Part shown: piece by piece, positions 35,657 to 48,612 of the stretch
Position numbering within the stretch: position 1 is the stretch's first letter
Layout of the letters: every line of letters starts with the position of its first letter
Origin: Zygnema cylindricum
Taxonomy: Eukaryota > Streptophyta > Zygnematophyceae > Zygnematales > Zygnemataceae
DNA: 64,000 bases
NCBI GenBank assembly: GCA_037447655.1
Contig: JBBHKE010001306.1
Span: forward strand, 1 to 64,000
Direction: 5' to 3'
Program-made: the position numbers and the translations under genes
The notes under the pieces: model-generated
The model's input: the letters and a program-made list of their open reading frames with translations, nothing else
Databases searched by the model: none
Told to the model about the DNA's origin: nothing

Positions 35657-36274
35657 CACCGCGAATCGTAATTAGATTAAATAACGCTAATTCGGTCGCT
35701 CGAAATTTTGACTCTTTCACGTCAAATAGAGTAAATGATTATAATTTTTTAATTATTATAATTTAGGTAAGGTTTAATTAGCGTAAAAAATTATAATATA
35801 GGTTCGTTTTAAATAGTGTGGTGTACGGACGACGTCCGACCGTGCAAAATTGTACTTTTTACAAGAAAAAAGGTACAAATAATGATGTAATAGAATCGCG
35901 CTCGCACGTGAAATCGCACTAAACAAAAAATCAATCATATCGAATAAAAAGCCGTTCGCATAACTCTCGTCCGTCGACAGCATCGTCGTCAGTGTGAACA
36001 TTAACTGACATTTAGCGCGACAAATAGTCCTAACGTCATAATGACGTCAAAACTATACGGACTGACAGATTTTGTAAGTCTACGTAATTTAGTGTTCATA
36101 ATTTCAGCGTGGATAATTAATGCCGACATAACCCAATATAGAGTACTTAAATAAATTAGAGTAAACTTCCTCTGTGAAAAAGTTATATCACATAAATTAG
36201 AATTCATTGCTCTAATTGTTTTTTTTTGTTTTTTTACTCTAATTTTTTCATTACTTTAATTACGATTCACGGTG
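35657..36274. mobile_element. TA-flanked CACCG MITE (618 bp)
   Basis: Same family as 8940-9555, opposite orientation. It is flanked by short inverted blocks at 35370-35425 and 36284-36350, so it lies inside yet another inverted-repeat structure. Confidence 0.85.
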
Positions 36275-37189
36275 TACTGTACTTCAGTTTAAACTTTAAA
36301 GAGGTTTCGTTTCAATTTGCGTCTAAGTTCAATGTAACACTTAAACGACTAAATTTCAATTTTGCGGCTATTATATCCAACGTGCTCTCACTGTGGAGCT
36401 CACGTAACGACAAAAAGAGCCTGAAAACAACCCTTTTATTACATGTGGTTGCCGCAGTTTTGTTACTGTAAACGTTCGCCGGCCGTGTGAATTGCTAACT
36501 TTATTATGACAGTCGACGTTCGCAAGCGCGGCAAAAGTTTAAGCGGTTGAAACAATATTTTGAAAGTCAAAACTGTCCAACCGATTGACCGTCAAATTTA
36601 GCAGTTGCTGTTCGGTATTCGCAGCTGTCAAGTTTTGACGCTTAAAACTGCATTTTTTTTCCGCCGCTACGCTCCAAAACGGTCGAAACCGACCGTCCCA
36701 ACCGTCACCGCCGCGTTTTTTGTCATTTTATGAAATTTGGCGTACGGATCCCAAAATTTATGACATCGTTTTCCCATTTTTCCAAGTGTGAACCACGCAA
36801 TATAAATAGTATGGTGTACGGTCGATGTCATACCGTACATAACTGTATCTTTTCAAGTGAAAATCTACAAAAAATGAATTAAATCAGACGCGCACGCATA
36901 GGAACGTGCGCTAAAAAAAACGGGATTAGTCTGACACGTAAATTAGTATAGTATGTACGGATATTTAAATTCACGACGGCGTACGATTTCTTATATTTTG
37001 TACGGATATATATATTAATGTACATTATCGTACGAAGAATATTCCATTTTTGCTGTTCCCAAATTAGCATAAACGCCGAAATTAGACTACACCTTTTTTT
37101 TGAAAAATTTCAAATTTTTAATTAGCATCAATTACGGTAAATTTTCTTCAACACTATTTAAACTTTGACACTAATAACGATTCGCGGTG

Positions 37190-38222
37190 TAGAGACGACA
37201 AAAATTGCACGCGTCAGCATGCAGAACCGCGGGCGCGAAATGCGATTTTTTGTAATAAATCGAGAAATTTAAAATCCGACAATTTATGTAAATTTTGTCG
37301 TTATCTAAAATGTTCAGCCACGTGGAGCTGTGAAGAATGTTGTTTATATGAGCTGGCGAGAAGTCGAGAACGTTAAACGACGCAGAAATGAATAGAGTTT
37401 CATAATATTAGAGTGGATTTCGTAACCACGTCGTCGCAAGTGTCGAGACCTCCACGTCGGTCAAGAGTTTGACAAAATATTAGTTCATTTGAACGGCTGA
37501 AACCCGTTGGCCCAGTTTCTAAGTCAACATTTTGACCGTCAGATTTCACCAGGATGAGAATCGACGGCCAGTCGTTTTCGAACATTATTGTTTGACCGAA
37601 AGAGTGGTCAAATTAGGTCTTTCATACATAGTACGAAGTTTAGTGTCGTCATGATATACTCTACGGACACGTGGACACTGCTATTATTCGAACAGTCAAA
37701 TTTGAAATTTCACAGTCACCTCTCTCTGCTTTTTTGGCGGCAGAGTCTCTATTTGTCGTTTTATACTTTTTGTCTTTTCGTCCTGACAAGTCAGCAGGAT
37801 GACAGGATAACAAGACAGGGCCGAAACTTTTCCAGAATCGCTAATTTTGTCTCTTTCGACATGAAAAACAAACATTACTGTTCCTCCTTACCTGGTACCA
37901 AACGAACCACTTGTCAGTTTTGCGATTTTTCAAGTAAAGGTCCACAGTACAGCAGAACTCTGTGGACGATTCCTGTCCACTCATTTTTTGTTTTATATTT
38001 GTATTCACGGTAAATTTTAAGAATTGTTCGCGCTTTGACTCCAAGGATAAATCGTCGTTATGACGAAACGTTACGCGTGTGACATGTAATGATGGCAGCG
38101 AATAACGACATCCTATTCGTCAAATTTTTCGCCAATTAAATCTCGTTATTCTCTACAGTACAGTACCGTCATTACCAAACCACACGCTTAACGAAAGTTC
38201 TCTTCGTCATTATGGCGATTTA
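37190..38222. other. repeat-like DNA without a supported gene
   Basis: The 141-codon plus frame at 37588-38013 shows no domain or splice structure. Confidence 0.45.
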
Positions 38223-38937
38223 GGGTGAAGTTCCATCATACGTTTCTGTAATTGTACGGCAAACTCTAGAGACCGGGTCGATTGAGTCGATGTTCCATCA
38301 CGTAGAGTCTGTAAGCCACGTGTTCTAAAATGAATGGTGCCACGCAAACTACGATCCGATATTGAATATCTTTTAGATTTTAAACACCGACAAATTTAGC
38401 TTCAAATCTTCACTTTCGTACCATGTACCTGCGTACGGAGTGATCATACGACAAAACTTTTATACTTTTTGCAGACGTCAGTCTGTACGCCAGCTCATTT
38501 TTTAGGGTTTATGTTTTCGAAAATAACGAAAGTCCTTCGAGAGAAATAGTGTGACGAACAGTTGCCGAAAATAGCGTGACGAAGGAATGTTACGAAATTT
38601 CGTTTTTATTTTCGGTTGTATTTTGGAAAGCGCGTGTCATGTGCAAATCTTAAGATTTTTCGTTGGTTTTCCATCATGACACGTAGCTTAATCGTCGAGC
38701 GTGTCACGAAGTTTTTTTTTCTGTATCTGCCAACCCACCTCCTCGAAAAAAATGAAGCGAACTCCTCGCAGATGAACATCCGACGTCCAGTATCACCTCC
38801 AAGACCTTGGGAGAGTATCGGCAAGATTCTCTGTAATGTTGTTTTTCGTATAAAAACAAAATAGGCGGTACGATTTGGTCCGGAGGGTCGCGGATTCCTG
38901 TAAACTACGCCACTTTTCGCCTGATGGAACGTCACCC
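38223..38937. mobile_element. PIF/Harbinger-like element, second copy
   Basis: Ends GGGTGAAGTTCCATCA and TGATGGAACGTCACCC, TTA on both sides (38220-38222, 38938-38940); 715 bp. It lacks the C-rich block seen in 15960-16783. Confidence 0.9.
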
Positions 38938-41505
38938 TTACTCTAAAATTAATAAAGTTAATAATTATAATTTAGTGCGCGTTAATTAATCAACATAAGC
39001 TACGACTTCTACGTTAATGATTGTAAGCCAATTACTATTATTATTATATTTGCCACAGGAAATATAGTATGAAGTATATCACATTTCGCCAGCAATAAAA
39101 CAAAATCGGAGGCGCTTGAATTGTTAAAAGATGTTTTTTTGGATTATATGACAAAGTTATATATTGTAAAATATACTATTTCAGTACCGTACTAAATTAT
39201 AAGTTTCATATTATTGGAATCATTTTCATCGAGCAATTGTTGATTTTGGAAAAAAAAGGAGGATGTTTTTTTAACATTTTCCGGTTAGTACCCGAATTAG
39301 ATGTGATTGAAGTAATTTAGTTTCAATATAGCTTCTACAAAAAGAATTTGAAAAATAGTATTTAACAAAAGAAAAAGGACAAAAATGTCATGGATCAAAC
39401 AAAAACTTATCAGAAAAGACAAAATACTACTCTCACATGCTAACTTTTTTCTCTACTTTTTTTCATTTTTTTCAACTGCACAAAAACACTGTAATCCCAT
39501 TACTACAAAGAAAAAAATGGTAAAATGAGATCAAAACGTATTTTAACAATTGAATCGACTACAACATAAATTGTAGGCCCAAAAAAAAAAACAAATTAAG
39601 AAACAAAATTTGATCAGCGCCAAAAATATCCATACCCACAATTACAAAAGAGAAACTCCACAAAAAGATAATATTCCAGTTACACAAAAGGACAAAAAAA
39701 GAAACAAGGAAAAGAAAGCAGGGAAAAGAGAAAAGAGAATTCAATTTAACAAAAGTCCAAAATAGTCCAAATGTCGTTAATTTTTTTTATCTCTACAAGC
39801 GAAATTTCTCCAATTTCGGTGACTTTTTGACAGATTTTCGATCCCAAAAAATTACAGAAGAAAAGAACCTATGTCTAAATAGCTGTCGACCACACTAAAT
39901 AACGTGCGAGCTAAAAATCCATAGGTTTTCAAAAGAACAAAAAAAAAATAAAGAAAAAAAAAGTAAAGATTCTCTTTTTTTTTTAATGAAAGGGAAGAAA
40001 ATAAAAGCCCTCGACTTTTTTTTTTTTTCTCCTCTTCCACCATCGACTAAAAAACATAAAACCACAGAGTTTTTTTCAAAAAAAGGCAAAAGAAACACCG
40101 AAAAAAAAAAAAAAACAACGAAAGAAGAAAAAGAATCCCGGCGCAATTTATGGAAAGTCCTGAACTTGTTACGGTTTCGAATAACAGAATCTGTTCAACC
40201 CAGCGGAACTCCGTTACTCTTGCCAAAAAATTACGGAAAACAAAAAACATAAAACTTCTAGAGGAAAGGAAATGGAATGGAAACAGAAACGGAACGGGAA
40301 CGGAGAGGAAAACTGTCGATTTCGACGGAAAATGCTCCTTACAGCGCAAAAAAAAAAGCATCCTCCCAACGAAAAAAAAAGTTGAGGAATACAAAGAAAC
40401 AATGAATTTGAGACCACAAAAAAATTGTGTTCCCTGAAACTGAAAACTGAATACAAAGCAATGTTTTGCCATATGGTCAAAATCGAAAGTTCTGACCAAA
40501 TTTGGAGATTTTTCCTTTCCGCCCTCCCTGCCACAAAAAAAAATATATATATGAAAAAAAGTATAAGTAAAGAAATTACTATAAACAAAAAAAAAAATTA
40601 TATATATATATATATAAAAATGAACCCATTTTAAATTGACAAAAAAAGTCATCGAAAAGTTACTCAATTCGAAATTGCATACGAAAACAAAAGCGAAAAA
40701 AAAACTAATCCGAAAAAAGTACAAAAATAAAATAAAAAAATGAACTGCCACTACTAGTTACAACAAAATGGTTAAGAAATCGGTTTTACCTTTCCGAACC
40801 CGAGTCATCGATATTTCAAAGCTTTTCCCTCTTTCTCCCTCTCCCTTTCTCCACATAAACCTCCATTTCTCCCCTTTCGAATCTCCTTATTATAGCGCCT
40901 TTTCTCTTTCCAACTTTCTTTCGTACTTCTACAAACTAACTTTTAAACAAACAATGAAACAAAACCTCCTCTCTCCTCTCTTCCTCTTTCCTTTCACTCT
41001 CCATCTCTCCTCTCTTGTTCCTCTCCCTCCCTTCTCTCCCTCCCTGCTTTCTCCATCTGTCCCTCTCTCTCCTTCTCTCTCTCTTCGTTTCACCTTTATG
41101 ATACACAAATATGTCACAACTTTCTTCCAATTTTGAAAAGAAAGAGCAAATTACTAACAAAATAAAAGAAGAACCAAACTTTCAAAATGAAATAAGAAAA
41201 AATAAAAAGAAAACGGAAACGGAAATGACGAATGAATCCACACCAAATCTTATCTCAAGTCTCCACGAAGTAGAAATCCCCTCCGAACCTCAACCACCCC
41301 TCATCCGAACCATTTTCCTTACCAACTTACAAAATAAAATGATGTCGCTCTACTCCTCCCTCTCTTCCCCCTCTCCCTCATCCTCCCTCCACCTTCTCAC
41401 CCATCCCTTTCCTCCCTCTCTTCGCTCTCCTCGACCCACTAACCAACTTCTACCTTTCCTTCTCCATCTACCTCTCCCTCCCTCCCCTTTCAACCCCATT
41501 TTCTT
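38938..41505. other. A-rich downstream flank of the zinc-finger gene
   Basis: Long A runs on the plus strand and CT-rich tracts at 40820-41100 and 41345-41500. Frames such as the 234-codon minus frame at 40047-40751 are Phe-rich readings of poly-A and are not genes. Confidence 0.5.
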
Positions 41506-44500
41506 TCAAGTCCTGTGAGTCCCCATTAAGGGGGCTCCATATCCGATATGGGAAGGCTGAGCTGGCGAAAATGCTGACGTGGCACTTCTCAAAATATTTC
41601 CCGAGTAAGACATTACAACGGAATCAGTTGAACTGCGATTCGGCATAGAACTCGCTGTTTGCGTATTCGAACTCGGAACAGCCAATCCCGGGCTATTTTT
41701 ATCGGTATTCGTACCCATATTGGAACCCAAATTCCTCATCATAGCTTGTTGCCAAGAAAATTGATTATTCCCGACGGGATTATCGTGTAAGGAAAAAACT
41801 CGAAGAGTGGGAGTGGCGGGAGGGAGAGGAGGAGAGTGAGAGGAAAGAGTGGGTTGAGAAGGGAGAGAACCGCGCGGCGGGTGAGAATAGAGAGCGGGGA
41901 GAGAAGGAAGAGAGGAGGAGAGAGTGGATGGGAGAGTGGAGTGAGAGGAAAGGGGAGAAGAGACAGGCTGGAAGGGAAGAGCCGCGATAGAGACGAGAGG
42001 TGGTTGAGGAGGGAGAGAAGAGAGAGAGGGAGCAGATGGAACCGCAATCCCTGCAGGTTGGGATTTCGGTTTCGTCGTCGAAATCGCCGAAAATTCCGGT
42101 TGTGTTGTCGAGACTTTTTTTCTCGAAAGGAATTTTTGAAGGTCTCGAGTATTTTCGTACGACGAAATCGCGCCACTTGTCCAATTTCCACTGCATCTCG
42201 GACTACTTTTCGGACTATAGTCGGGACTTTCTCCAGGACTATAGTGTGGACTGTAGTTAGGACTGTTATATCCGTAACTATTTGCCGGACTGCAATTGGT
42301 GTTTATTCTCCCACTCGATTCAGAAACCTTGGGACCGGGACTTGATACGTCGACTTTACCGTTATTAGAAAAATGCTGTTTTCTGGTCCCACCCCAATTA
42401 GTATGGATCGCGGAACTGTTCCAAGAATCCAAATTTGCGTTATTTGCACTCCTTTTGTTGTTCGAATTGGGACCCGTCGATTTTCCCGATGGAGTTCCGT
42501 AATCGAAGAGATCGTCGCAGAGATTTCCGGGAAGAGACGAAAGTACGTGATTCGGAAGCTTTTTCATTCCTTCTCGACATTCGATTCGAGTTTTTACATG
42601 TTGAGAAAAATTGCAAGCGTAAACAAACGTTCCGTTGCAAACAGGACAGTGGAATTTTTCTCCACAGGACTTAAGGTGTTCCCGGAGGTCGGTCTGCAGT
42701 GGGAAAGGGCGAGAGGAGGGAGGGAAAGAGAGAGAGGCAGGGGGAGAGAGGGAGACAGAGAGGAAAGGAGGTACAGAGGAAGAGAGGGAGAGGGAGAGCA
42801 GAAAGCGAAAAAAAGTTAGGCAAAAGGACAGAAGGAAACATAGACGGAGAACAAATGAAGAAAAGACAAGAGGATAGGTAAAGATATCATGACTTAATTC
42901 CTTTTCACTTTTCTGTTTTCACTCTCCCTCATCTATCTGTTTCTTCTCTCTCCAGCTCTCGTCTTCCTATCTCTCCAATTGTCTCCCTTTCGCTCTCCTC
43001 TGCCTCTCCCTCTCCCTCTCCCTTCTCCTTCATCTGGGTATCTGTACATCAATTCATCACCTCGTATTTCCCATCTCCCTTCATTTCCTGACATTCTCTA
43101 TCTGAAAAAAAAGACTCTTCTCCTTCTCCTCCCCTTCTCTCTTCCTCCTTGCTACCCTCTCGTCCTCTCCCTCTCCGCCTCTTTCCCTTCTTGACCGACA
43201 TTTTCACATATCCAAAAAAAATACCAAGTAAAAAACAGAAAAAAAAAACCTCCCAAAAAACATAAAACAAACAAATTCCTTCAAAAACACAGTAAAATAA
43301 AAACTTAAAAAACACAATCTGACAAATCCTTTCAGAAACTTATCCTATGTCACTGACAATTGTCACAAAAAAAAGTCAAAAGGGGACAACTGTCAGACAA
43401 AACATCCCAATGACAAAAAAATGACTCCAACTTTTCTCCCAACAAAAAAAAAAAGGAAAAGAAAAATTACAACAACTACACCAACAATTACTGTTAATTA
43501 CGAAGCCCAAATTATCCTCGCAAGCCCAATTCCCCCACCAAAAAAGAAAGAACAAACAACGACAAAAACAAAACATATCCTCACCACATATGATATTTCT
43601 TACTCCACTTAACAAAAAAAGACAAAAAAAACCAACAACAACAACAGAAAAAAAAAATGATACTAGGTAACATTGTGAAAACCAATAATACTAAAAAAAC
43701 GTTATGAAACAACTATGAAAACATTATAGGAACCTTAGAAAACATTTGTACAAGTACCGTCAAAACACTAAAAATACAAAATTGATGTTAAAATCCTAAC
43801 CTCAACATGATAATTTTTATCAAACCCACTATAACACGCCAAACTTTCCTCTCCCACAAACACAAAACAAATATAAAATACAAATACAATACTCAACAAT
43901 ACAACAAAAAAACAAAACAAACAAAACAAAGAAAGAACCCACCTCAATATGATACTTCTTATCGCACTTATAACATGCCAAACTCTTCGGTCCCTCCGAA
44001 TGTTTTCTCCCCCAGTGTCTCCTCAACTCATAAAGTCCCACAAAAACCTTTTCGCACTTCGAACATTGTACCGGAATCTTCTTATTCTTTCCCGCCTTAT
44101 ACGCTCCCGACAATCCCCTATTTGGGGTATAATGCTCCTTAAGCATATTTTTCACGTCTCCCTCTCCACAATCATGAGTTTTTAAGTGCATTTTTAGAGT
44201 TTGCCAATTTTTAAACCCCTTATCGCACCCATTTGCTTGACATTTCCACGGTCTCCGGTCGTGAATCATGTGTTCGTACACTACCATCGCCGGCTTCATC
44301 ATCAAAACTTTTCGTTTTGCCGATAACAATTCCTCGTCGTCGTCGTCGTTGTTTTTCTCGTAGTTCTTCTCATCGTTCTTCTCGTCGTCTTTTGTCGTTT
44401 TCCTAGAAAAAGACGAATTCAAACCTCCCCAAGGTCCTTTTTTGAAACTCGGGACCGAAATCGGAAAAATGGGACGGATCGCTCGATTCTCCGACTCCTC

Positions 44501-45652
44501 TTCTCCGTCGTTCCCCGTCCGATTTTCTGTCGACTTTAGGTTCGGAATTAGGTTCGGATTCGATTCTACTTCCGGTTTGCGGTTCAGTTCGGGACTATTG
44601 GAAATTTCTTCCGACGGAATTGCGACGGATACGGAACGGAACGTTTCCGTGTCGTTGTCATTTTTGTCGTTTTCCGTCGCGGCTAAATTCGCCAGTTTTA
44701 CTAAATTGACTACACTGGTTCCGTTTTGCCACCACGACGAATCTTGCGTATTCGTGACGCACTGAGAATAAGACAAATTCGGACGAACGGAAACGGAAAC
44801 GGACGGAACCTGTTCGTTAACGGAAACCGTGCGACCCTTGACGGAATTCGACGGAACGGAAACTTCTTTCTTTATAACGGAAACGGGAACGGAAACGGAG
44901 AGCATAGAATTCGACCGAGAAGCCGAAAATTGAGAGTGAGACTGAGAGTGGGACTGAGAGAGAGACTGAGATTCCTCTCCCTCTACCCCTCCTCTCCCTC
45001 CTCCTCCTTCCCAGCTACCCTCTGGAGACCTAGGAGATTCCCTTGTACCCCTATTATTGTTACCCTCCACCCCCCCATATACCGAAGGGATAGGGGTAGG
45101 GTTAACAGGAGGGAGAGGAATAGGGGTAGAGGTAGGGGTAGAGGTAAGAGCAGGGATAGAAGTAGGACTAGGAGCAGAGAAAGCAGTAGGGATAGGGATA
45201 GGGGTAGAGGTACGGGAAGGGGCAGGGGTAGGAGTAGGTGTAGGGAGAGGGGTAGGGGTAGGGGTAGGGAGAGGGGAAGGGATAGGGATAGGGGTAGGGG
45301 TAGAGGGAGGGGTGGAGGTAGAGGTAGTGGTACACGTGTCATCTTGTGGTTGGGTCTGAGGACGAGTTGCCACGTGGCAAGTCCGCTCCTGCCTATCCAC
45401 TATGGCTCTGAGTGTCCGTACAAGTTTGGGGTGGAAGGAAGGGACAGAGGAAGGTACGGAAGGTACGGAGGGTACGACAGAATGACAGCTGGCAGTGGAC
45501 TGGGAGGGGACACGTGTAGGGGGGGGAGCGTAGGAGGGGTAGGGAGAGAGGGAGTGGGACTGGGAGTGGTAGGAGGAGGAGGGAGTGGAGGAGGGAGTGG
45601 AGGGAGAGGGGGAGGGAGAGGGAGAGGGAGAGGGAGAGGCAGTGGAAGCCAT
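41506..45652 (-). CDS. C2H2 zinc-finger protein with long Ser/Pro/Thr-rich tails
   Basis: Two exons on the minus strand, 45652-43943 and 42693-41506, joined phase 0 (donor GT at 43942, acceptor AG at 42694) to 965 aa. Residues 1-460 are low complexity: SP, TP and IP dipeptide runs, then Ser-rich and Asn/Asp-rich parts with an acidic patch. Fingers: 1, C-x4-C-x12-H-x3-H from residue 471; 2, C-x2-C-x12-H-x4-H from 530; 3, C-x2-C-x12-H-x3-C from 560, split by the intron; 4, C-x2-C-x12-H-x6-C from 586. The C2HC form of the last two recalls the plant IDD, WIP and STOP1 families, but I cannot assign it to one. The likely role is a nuclear DNA-binding regulator. The tail has YSP motifs (about 705-736) and Ser/Leu/Pro repeats. 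The start is the first ATG of the frame; upstream is a CT-repeat region. The join across finger 3 restores a complete finger, which strongly supports the intron. Confidence 0.85.
42694..43942 (-). other. intron of the zinc-finger gene
   Basis: 1249 bp. On the minus strand its 3' part is pyrimidine-rich: 42700-42790 is (GAGAGGG)n on the plus strand. The rest is A-rich on the plus strand. No conserved exon is seen inside. Confidence 0.75.
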
Positions 45653-45714
45653 GTTTTGGGTGGGAGGGAGGGAGGGAAGATAAAAAAGGGTAAGGAATTT
45701 CCAGTCAGTCTGTC

Positions 45715-45745
<31 letters not shown>

Positions 45746-45838
45746 TTTTTTCTCTCTCTTTCTCTCGCTCTCCCTCTCTCTCTCTCTCCCTCTCTCCCTC
45801 TCTCTCGTTCACTTTCTCGTTCTCTTTCGGTTTCCCTA

Positions 45839-45872
<34 letters not shown>

Positions 45873-46666
45873 CTTCCTTCCCCTACTTTCTCCTGTCTCT
45901 CATTTATATCCTCCGTATCTCTTTCTCCTCCCTCCCTCTCTCTCTCTCTCCTCCTCTCCTCTTCTCCCTCTCCCTCTCCTCTCCCTCAGTTCAAAAATGG
46001 ACCCATTCGCTGTACTTTTCCTGTACTTCTCCTTCCCTCCACCCCCTAAAACTGTCAGAAACCTCGTCACTCTTCTCACTTTTAAGGCTCAGGGCCGCTT
46101 TTCCTTTCAAAATCCCCTCCCCTCGTCCGTACAAATGCGTCCTTCACACGTGCGAAAACGTCTTGTCACGCACGGTATGAACGGTACGGATCGCCGCCGG
46201 AATACACGCGGATTCGAATCGAAGGTACCACGAGTGTGACGTGACGGACCGGGGGACCTGATCGGACGGTCGAGAGAAGGTACGGAGATTGTGGAGATCT
46301 AGCGGTAGGAGGTACGGATGTACCGTGACGGAAAGTGACGGGGATCGGACGGTCCAGGTATCGGGGATATTTTCAGTCAGGCTGTACGGATTTGTCGCGA
46401 AAAATCCGCGAGGGGGCAGGACAAGGGTGTGTACGGATTTTGTCGTTTAGTGTGGGGGAGTTGTTGGGCGCCAAGCTTTCAGCGTGTCAGTTGGACCGCA
46501 GGGAAGTTTTTAGGTTCGGAATAGGTTCGGAAAGATATTGGAAAACGGAAAAAGGCGAAACTAAAAAAAAAAAAAATGTTTGGAAAGAAAAACCAAAATG
46601 AAAAAAAAAAAATCTAAAGTTTTATGATTATCTTATTACCAGGTGCGTATCTTATTTTACCGTGTA
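45653..46666. other. upstream flank of the zinc-finger gene with CT microsatellites
   Basis: 45660-45990 is mostly (CT)n and (CCCTCT)n; on the minus strand this is GA-rich sequence just before the start codon, plausibly 5' UTR or promoter-proximal. 46000-46600 shows nothing recognisable. No TATA box could be fixed. Confidence 0.5.
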
Positions 46667-46875
46667 CCGCTATTAGTGTAGATATTTTTTTTGCCACTTA
46701 GAACATCTTTTATCCGTACACTTTTGTCCGATTCTCATTTTAAGACCGTTAATCGGAAGCTGAGAATCTTACCTTTCAATCGCAACCGTCAGATTTAAAG
46801 ACCGACATGTGTGTACGGAGAAAATATGTTTAAAGAGACAAAAAAAAAATTAACACTAATAACGGTTCACGGGTG
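46667..46875. mobile_element. TA-type MITE (~209 bp)
   Basis: Ends CCGCTATTAGTGTAG and CTAATAACGGTTCACGGGTG beside TA. The interior carries the GAGAATCTTACCTTTCAATC motif found in several other elements of the window. Confidence 0.7.
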
Positions 46876-48073
46876 TACCTCATACTATTAATGGCAAACC
46901 ATGGGTGGGCTTTATGTGGCTTTGAATTATCACTATATTATGTGTTATTTTGACCTTTTAATATCTATCCACTCTAGTTATAGTGTCTAAATATTGTGCG
47001 TTTTTTTTCCCAATGACGGAGTCGATGAATAACCATTGCACTTATTATCGCTGTAATCATTATTATTTCGTATCGAACTAAATCTCCAGTTTTTAAGGGT
47101 TTAAGAATTGGTGGGGATAATCGTACGGTCAGATCGAGTAAAATCGCCGATATTTGGTGATTAAGTACACACACGAAAAAAGATAAAATTTTCTTCCTCC
47201 AAAATAATAGTGGAAACGCTAAAAATCTGCGCTTGAAAGCTGAGAACCATAAAAAATTAAAAACCCTAAAATACTTCGAAATCCCTGAAATTTTCCTCGG
47301 AAACCCTAAAAACGAGCTGAAAAAAGACCCTACAAGAAGTTTTGAAGCAGAAGCGAAAGACAGAATTAAGTGTTCATTCGCATGTAATCCGTATGGGAAA
47401 AAAAAAAAAAAAAAAACCAGCTATAACGTACTTTTAGCCTTTACAAAAAGTACTAAGATCAAACAACTAAACGCACGAAATCTCGAACTAAAAAATCGTA
47501 GCCAGCGATCCTTTTTCGATATTCGATTATCGTACGAAACCGTAGCTTATTATGTCGTACTAAAAAAAAAACACTCGCTGGAACTTGGAGGAAATTACTG
47601 CACCGGTAATTGCGATGGCCACAGAACCACAAAAAAGCAAAAAAAAAAAACTTTTAAAATGCGGTCTGTGCTGTATGTAAGACCCGTAATTGGTCCAAAT
47701 CCTCAGTTCGGTTTCGGTTCGGTGAAAACTGGCATGGAAACACATGTCCGTACACATTCTGTATATCTGTTCGGCGTATCGGGACGCATCGTAAAAAACG
47801 AAATTCTTACAGCGTCGCTTCGGCGCCAATGATCTGGCGTGCGCAAATTGGGCTTTTTATTGGGCGTTGACGGACATGTGACAATTTGGGCAGTAAAACA
47901 ATCCACGTGTCCACCTCGTTAGGAAAACGGACAAAGGAATGTTTTCCTTTCTGTGGCGGTGCGCAGTACACAAAGAGTATATTTTCGTGCCAGGTGGCAA
48001 AATGATCGCGTGGCATGAGATCAGGATTAGATATCTCCGTTTTTGGTCGGCTTTGTTGCCTTGTTAGTTGTTA
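46876..48073. other. stretch without a supported gene
   Basis: A 199-codon plus frame (47233-47832) runs through poly-A/Lys-rich sequence and CCCTAAA-like motifs; no domain or partner exon seen. Confidence 0.4.
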
Positions 48074-48612
48074 CACCGCGCATCGTTATTAGTGTCAAAG
48101 TTTAAATAGCGTGGAAGTAAATATACCGTCATTGACGCTAATTAAGATTTTTTTTATTTTTTTTTAAAAGGTGTATTCTAATTTCGGCGTTTATGCTAAT
48201 TTGGGAACAGCAAAAATGGAATATTCGTTGTACGATTATATACATTAATATATGTATCCATACAAAATATTAAAAATCGTACGCCGTCGTGAAATTTAAA
48301 TATCCGTACATGTAAGACTAGATTACGTGTCATAACAATCCCATTTTTTTAGCGCACGATCCTATGCGTGCACGTCTGATTTAACTCATTTTTTGTAAAA
48401 TTTTCACTTGAAAAGGTACATTTGTGTACGGTCTGACATCGACCGTACACCACACTATTTAGATATTATTGTAATTCGTCCTTTACGCTATTTTGTACGG
48501 TACCTTAATTAACGTCAAGGAAAAAATAAAATCATGCATCCTATTTGAGGAAAAAAATCAAAATTTTAAGAACCCAAACTAGTGTCGTTGACACTAATAA
48601 CGATGCGCGGTG
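48074..48612. mobile_element. TA-flanked CACCG MITE, intact (539 bp)
   Basis: Ends CACCGCGCATCGTTATTAG and CTAATAACGATGCGCGGTG between TA. It is the uninterrupted reference for the split copy at 32819-37189. Confidence 0.9.

Larger units (their letters stand above)
32972..36798. mobile_element. element with GCGTGGTTCACACTTG ends and AATAT target duplication
   Basis: The left end GCGTGGTTCACACTTG...ATGGGAAAACG and right end (complement) agree over about 30 bp; AATAT flanks both sides (32967-32971, 36799-36803). The interior holds an N gap and several smaller elements. No transposase recognised, so the class is unknown. Confidence 0.75.
32819..37189. mobile_element. TA-type MITE split by a 3.8-kb insertion
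   Basis: Outer parts 32819-32971 and 36799-37189 together match the intact element 48074-48612 in reverse orientation. Ends CACCGCGAATCG and CGATTCGCGGTG are TA-flanked. The break is filled by the element at 32972-36798. Confidence 0.85.

Noticed and set aside
40047-40751. 234-codon Phe-rich minus-strand frame
   Set aside because: A translation of poly-A tracts; no domain and no splice evidence.
44726-46180. 484-codon plus-strand Arg/Gly-rich frame
   Set aside because: It is the antisense reading of the zinc-finger gene's Thr/Pro and Ser/Pro simple repeats and then runs into CT microsatellites.
47233-47832. 199-codon plus-strand frame
   Set aside because: Lys-rich through poly-A runs, no recognisable domain, no flanking exons.
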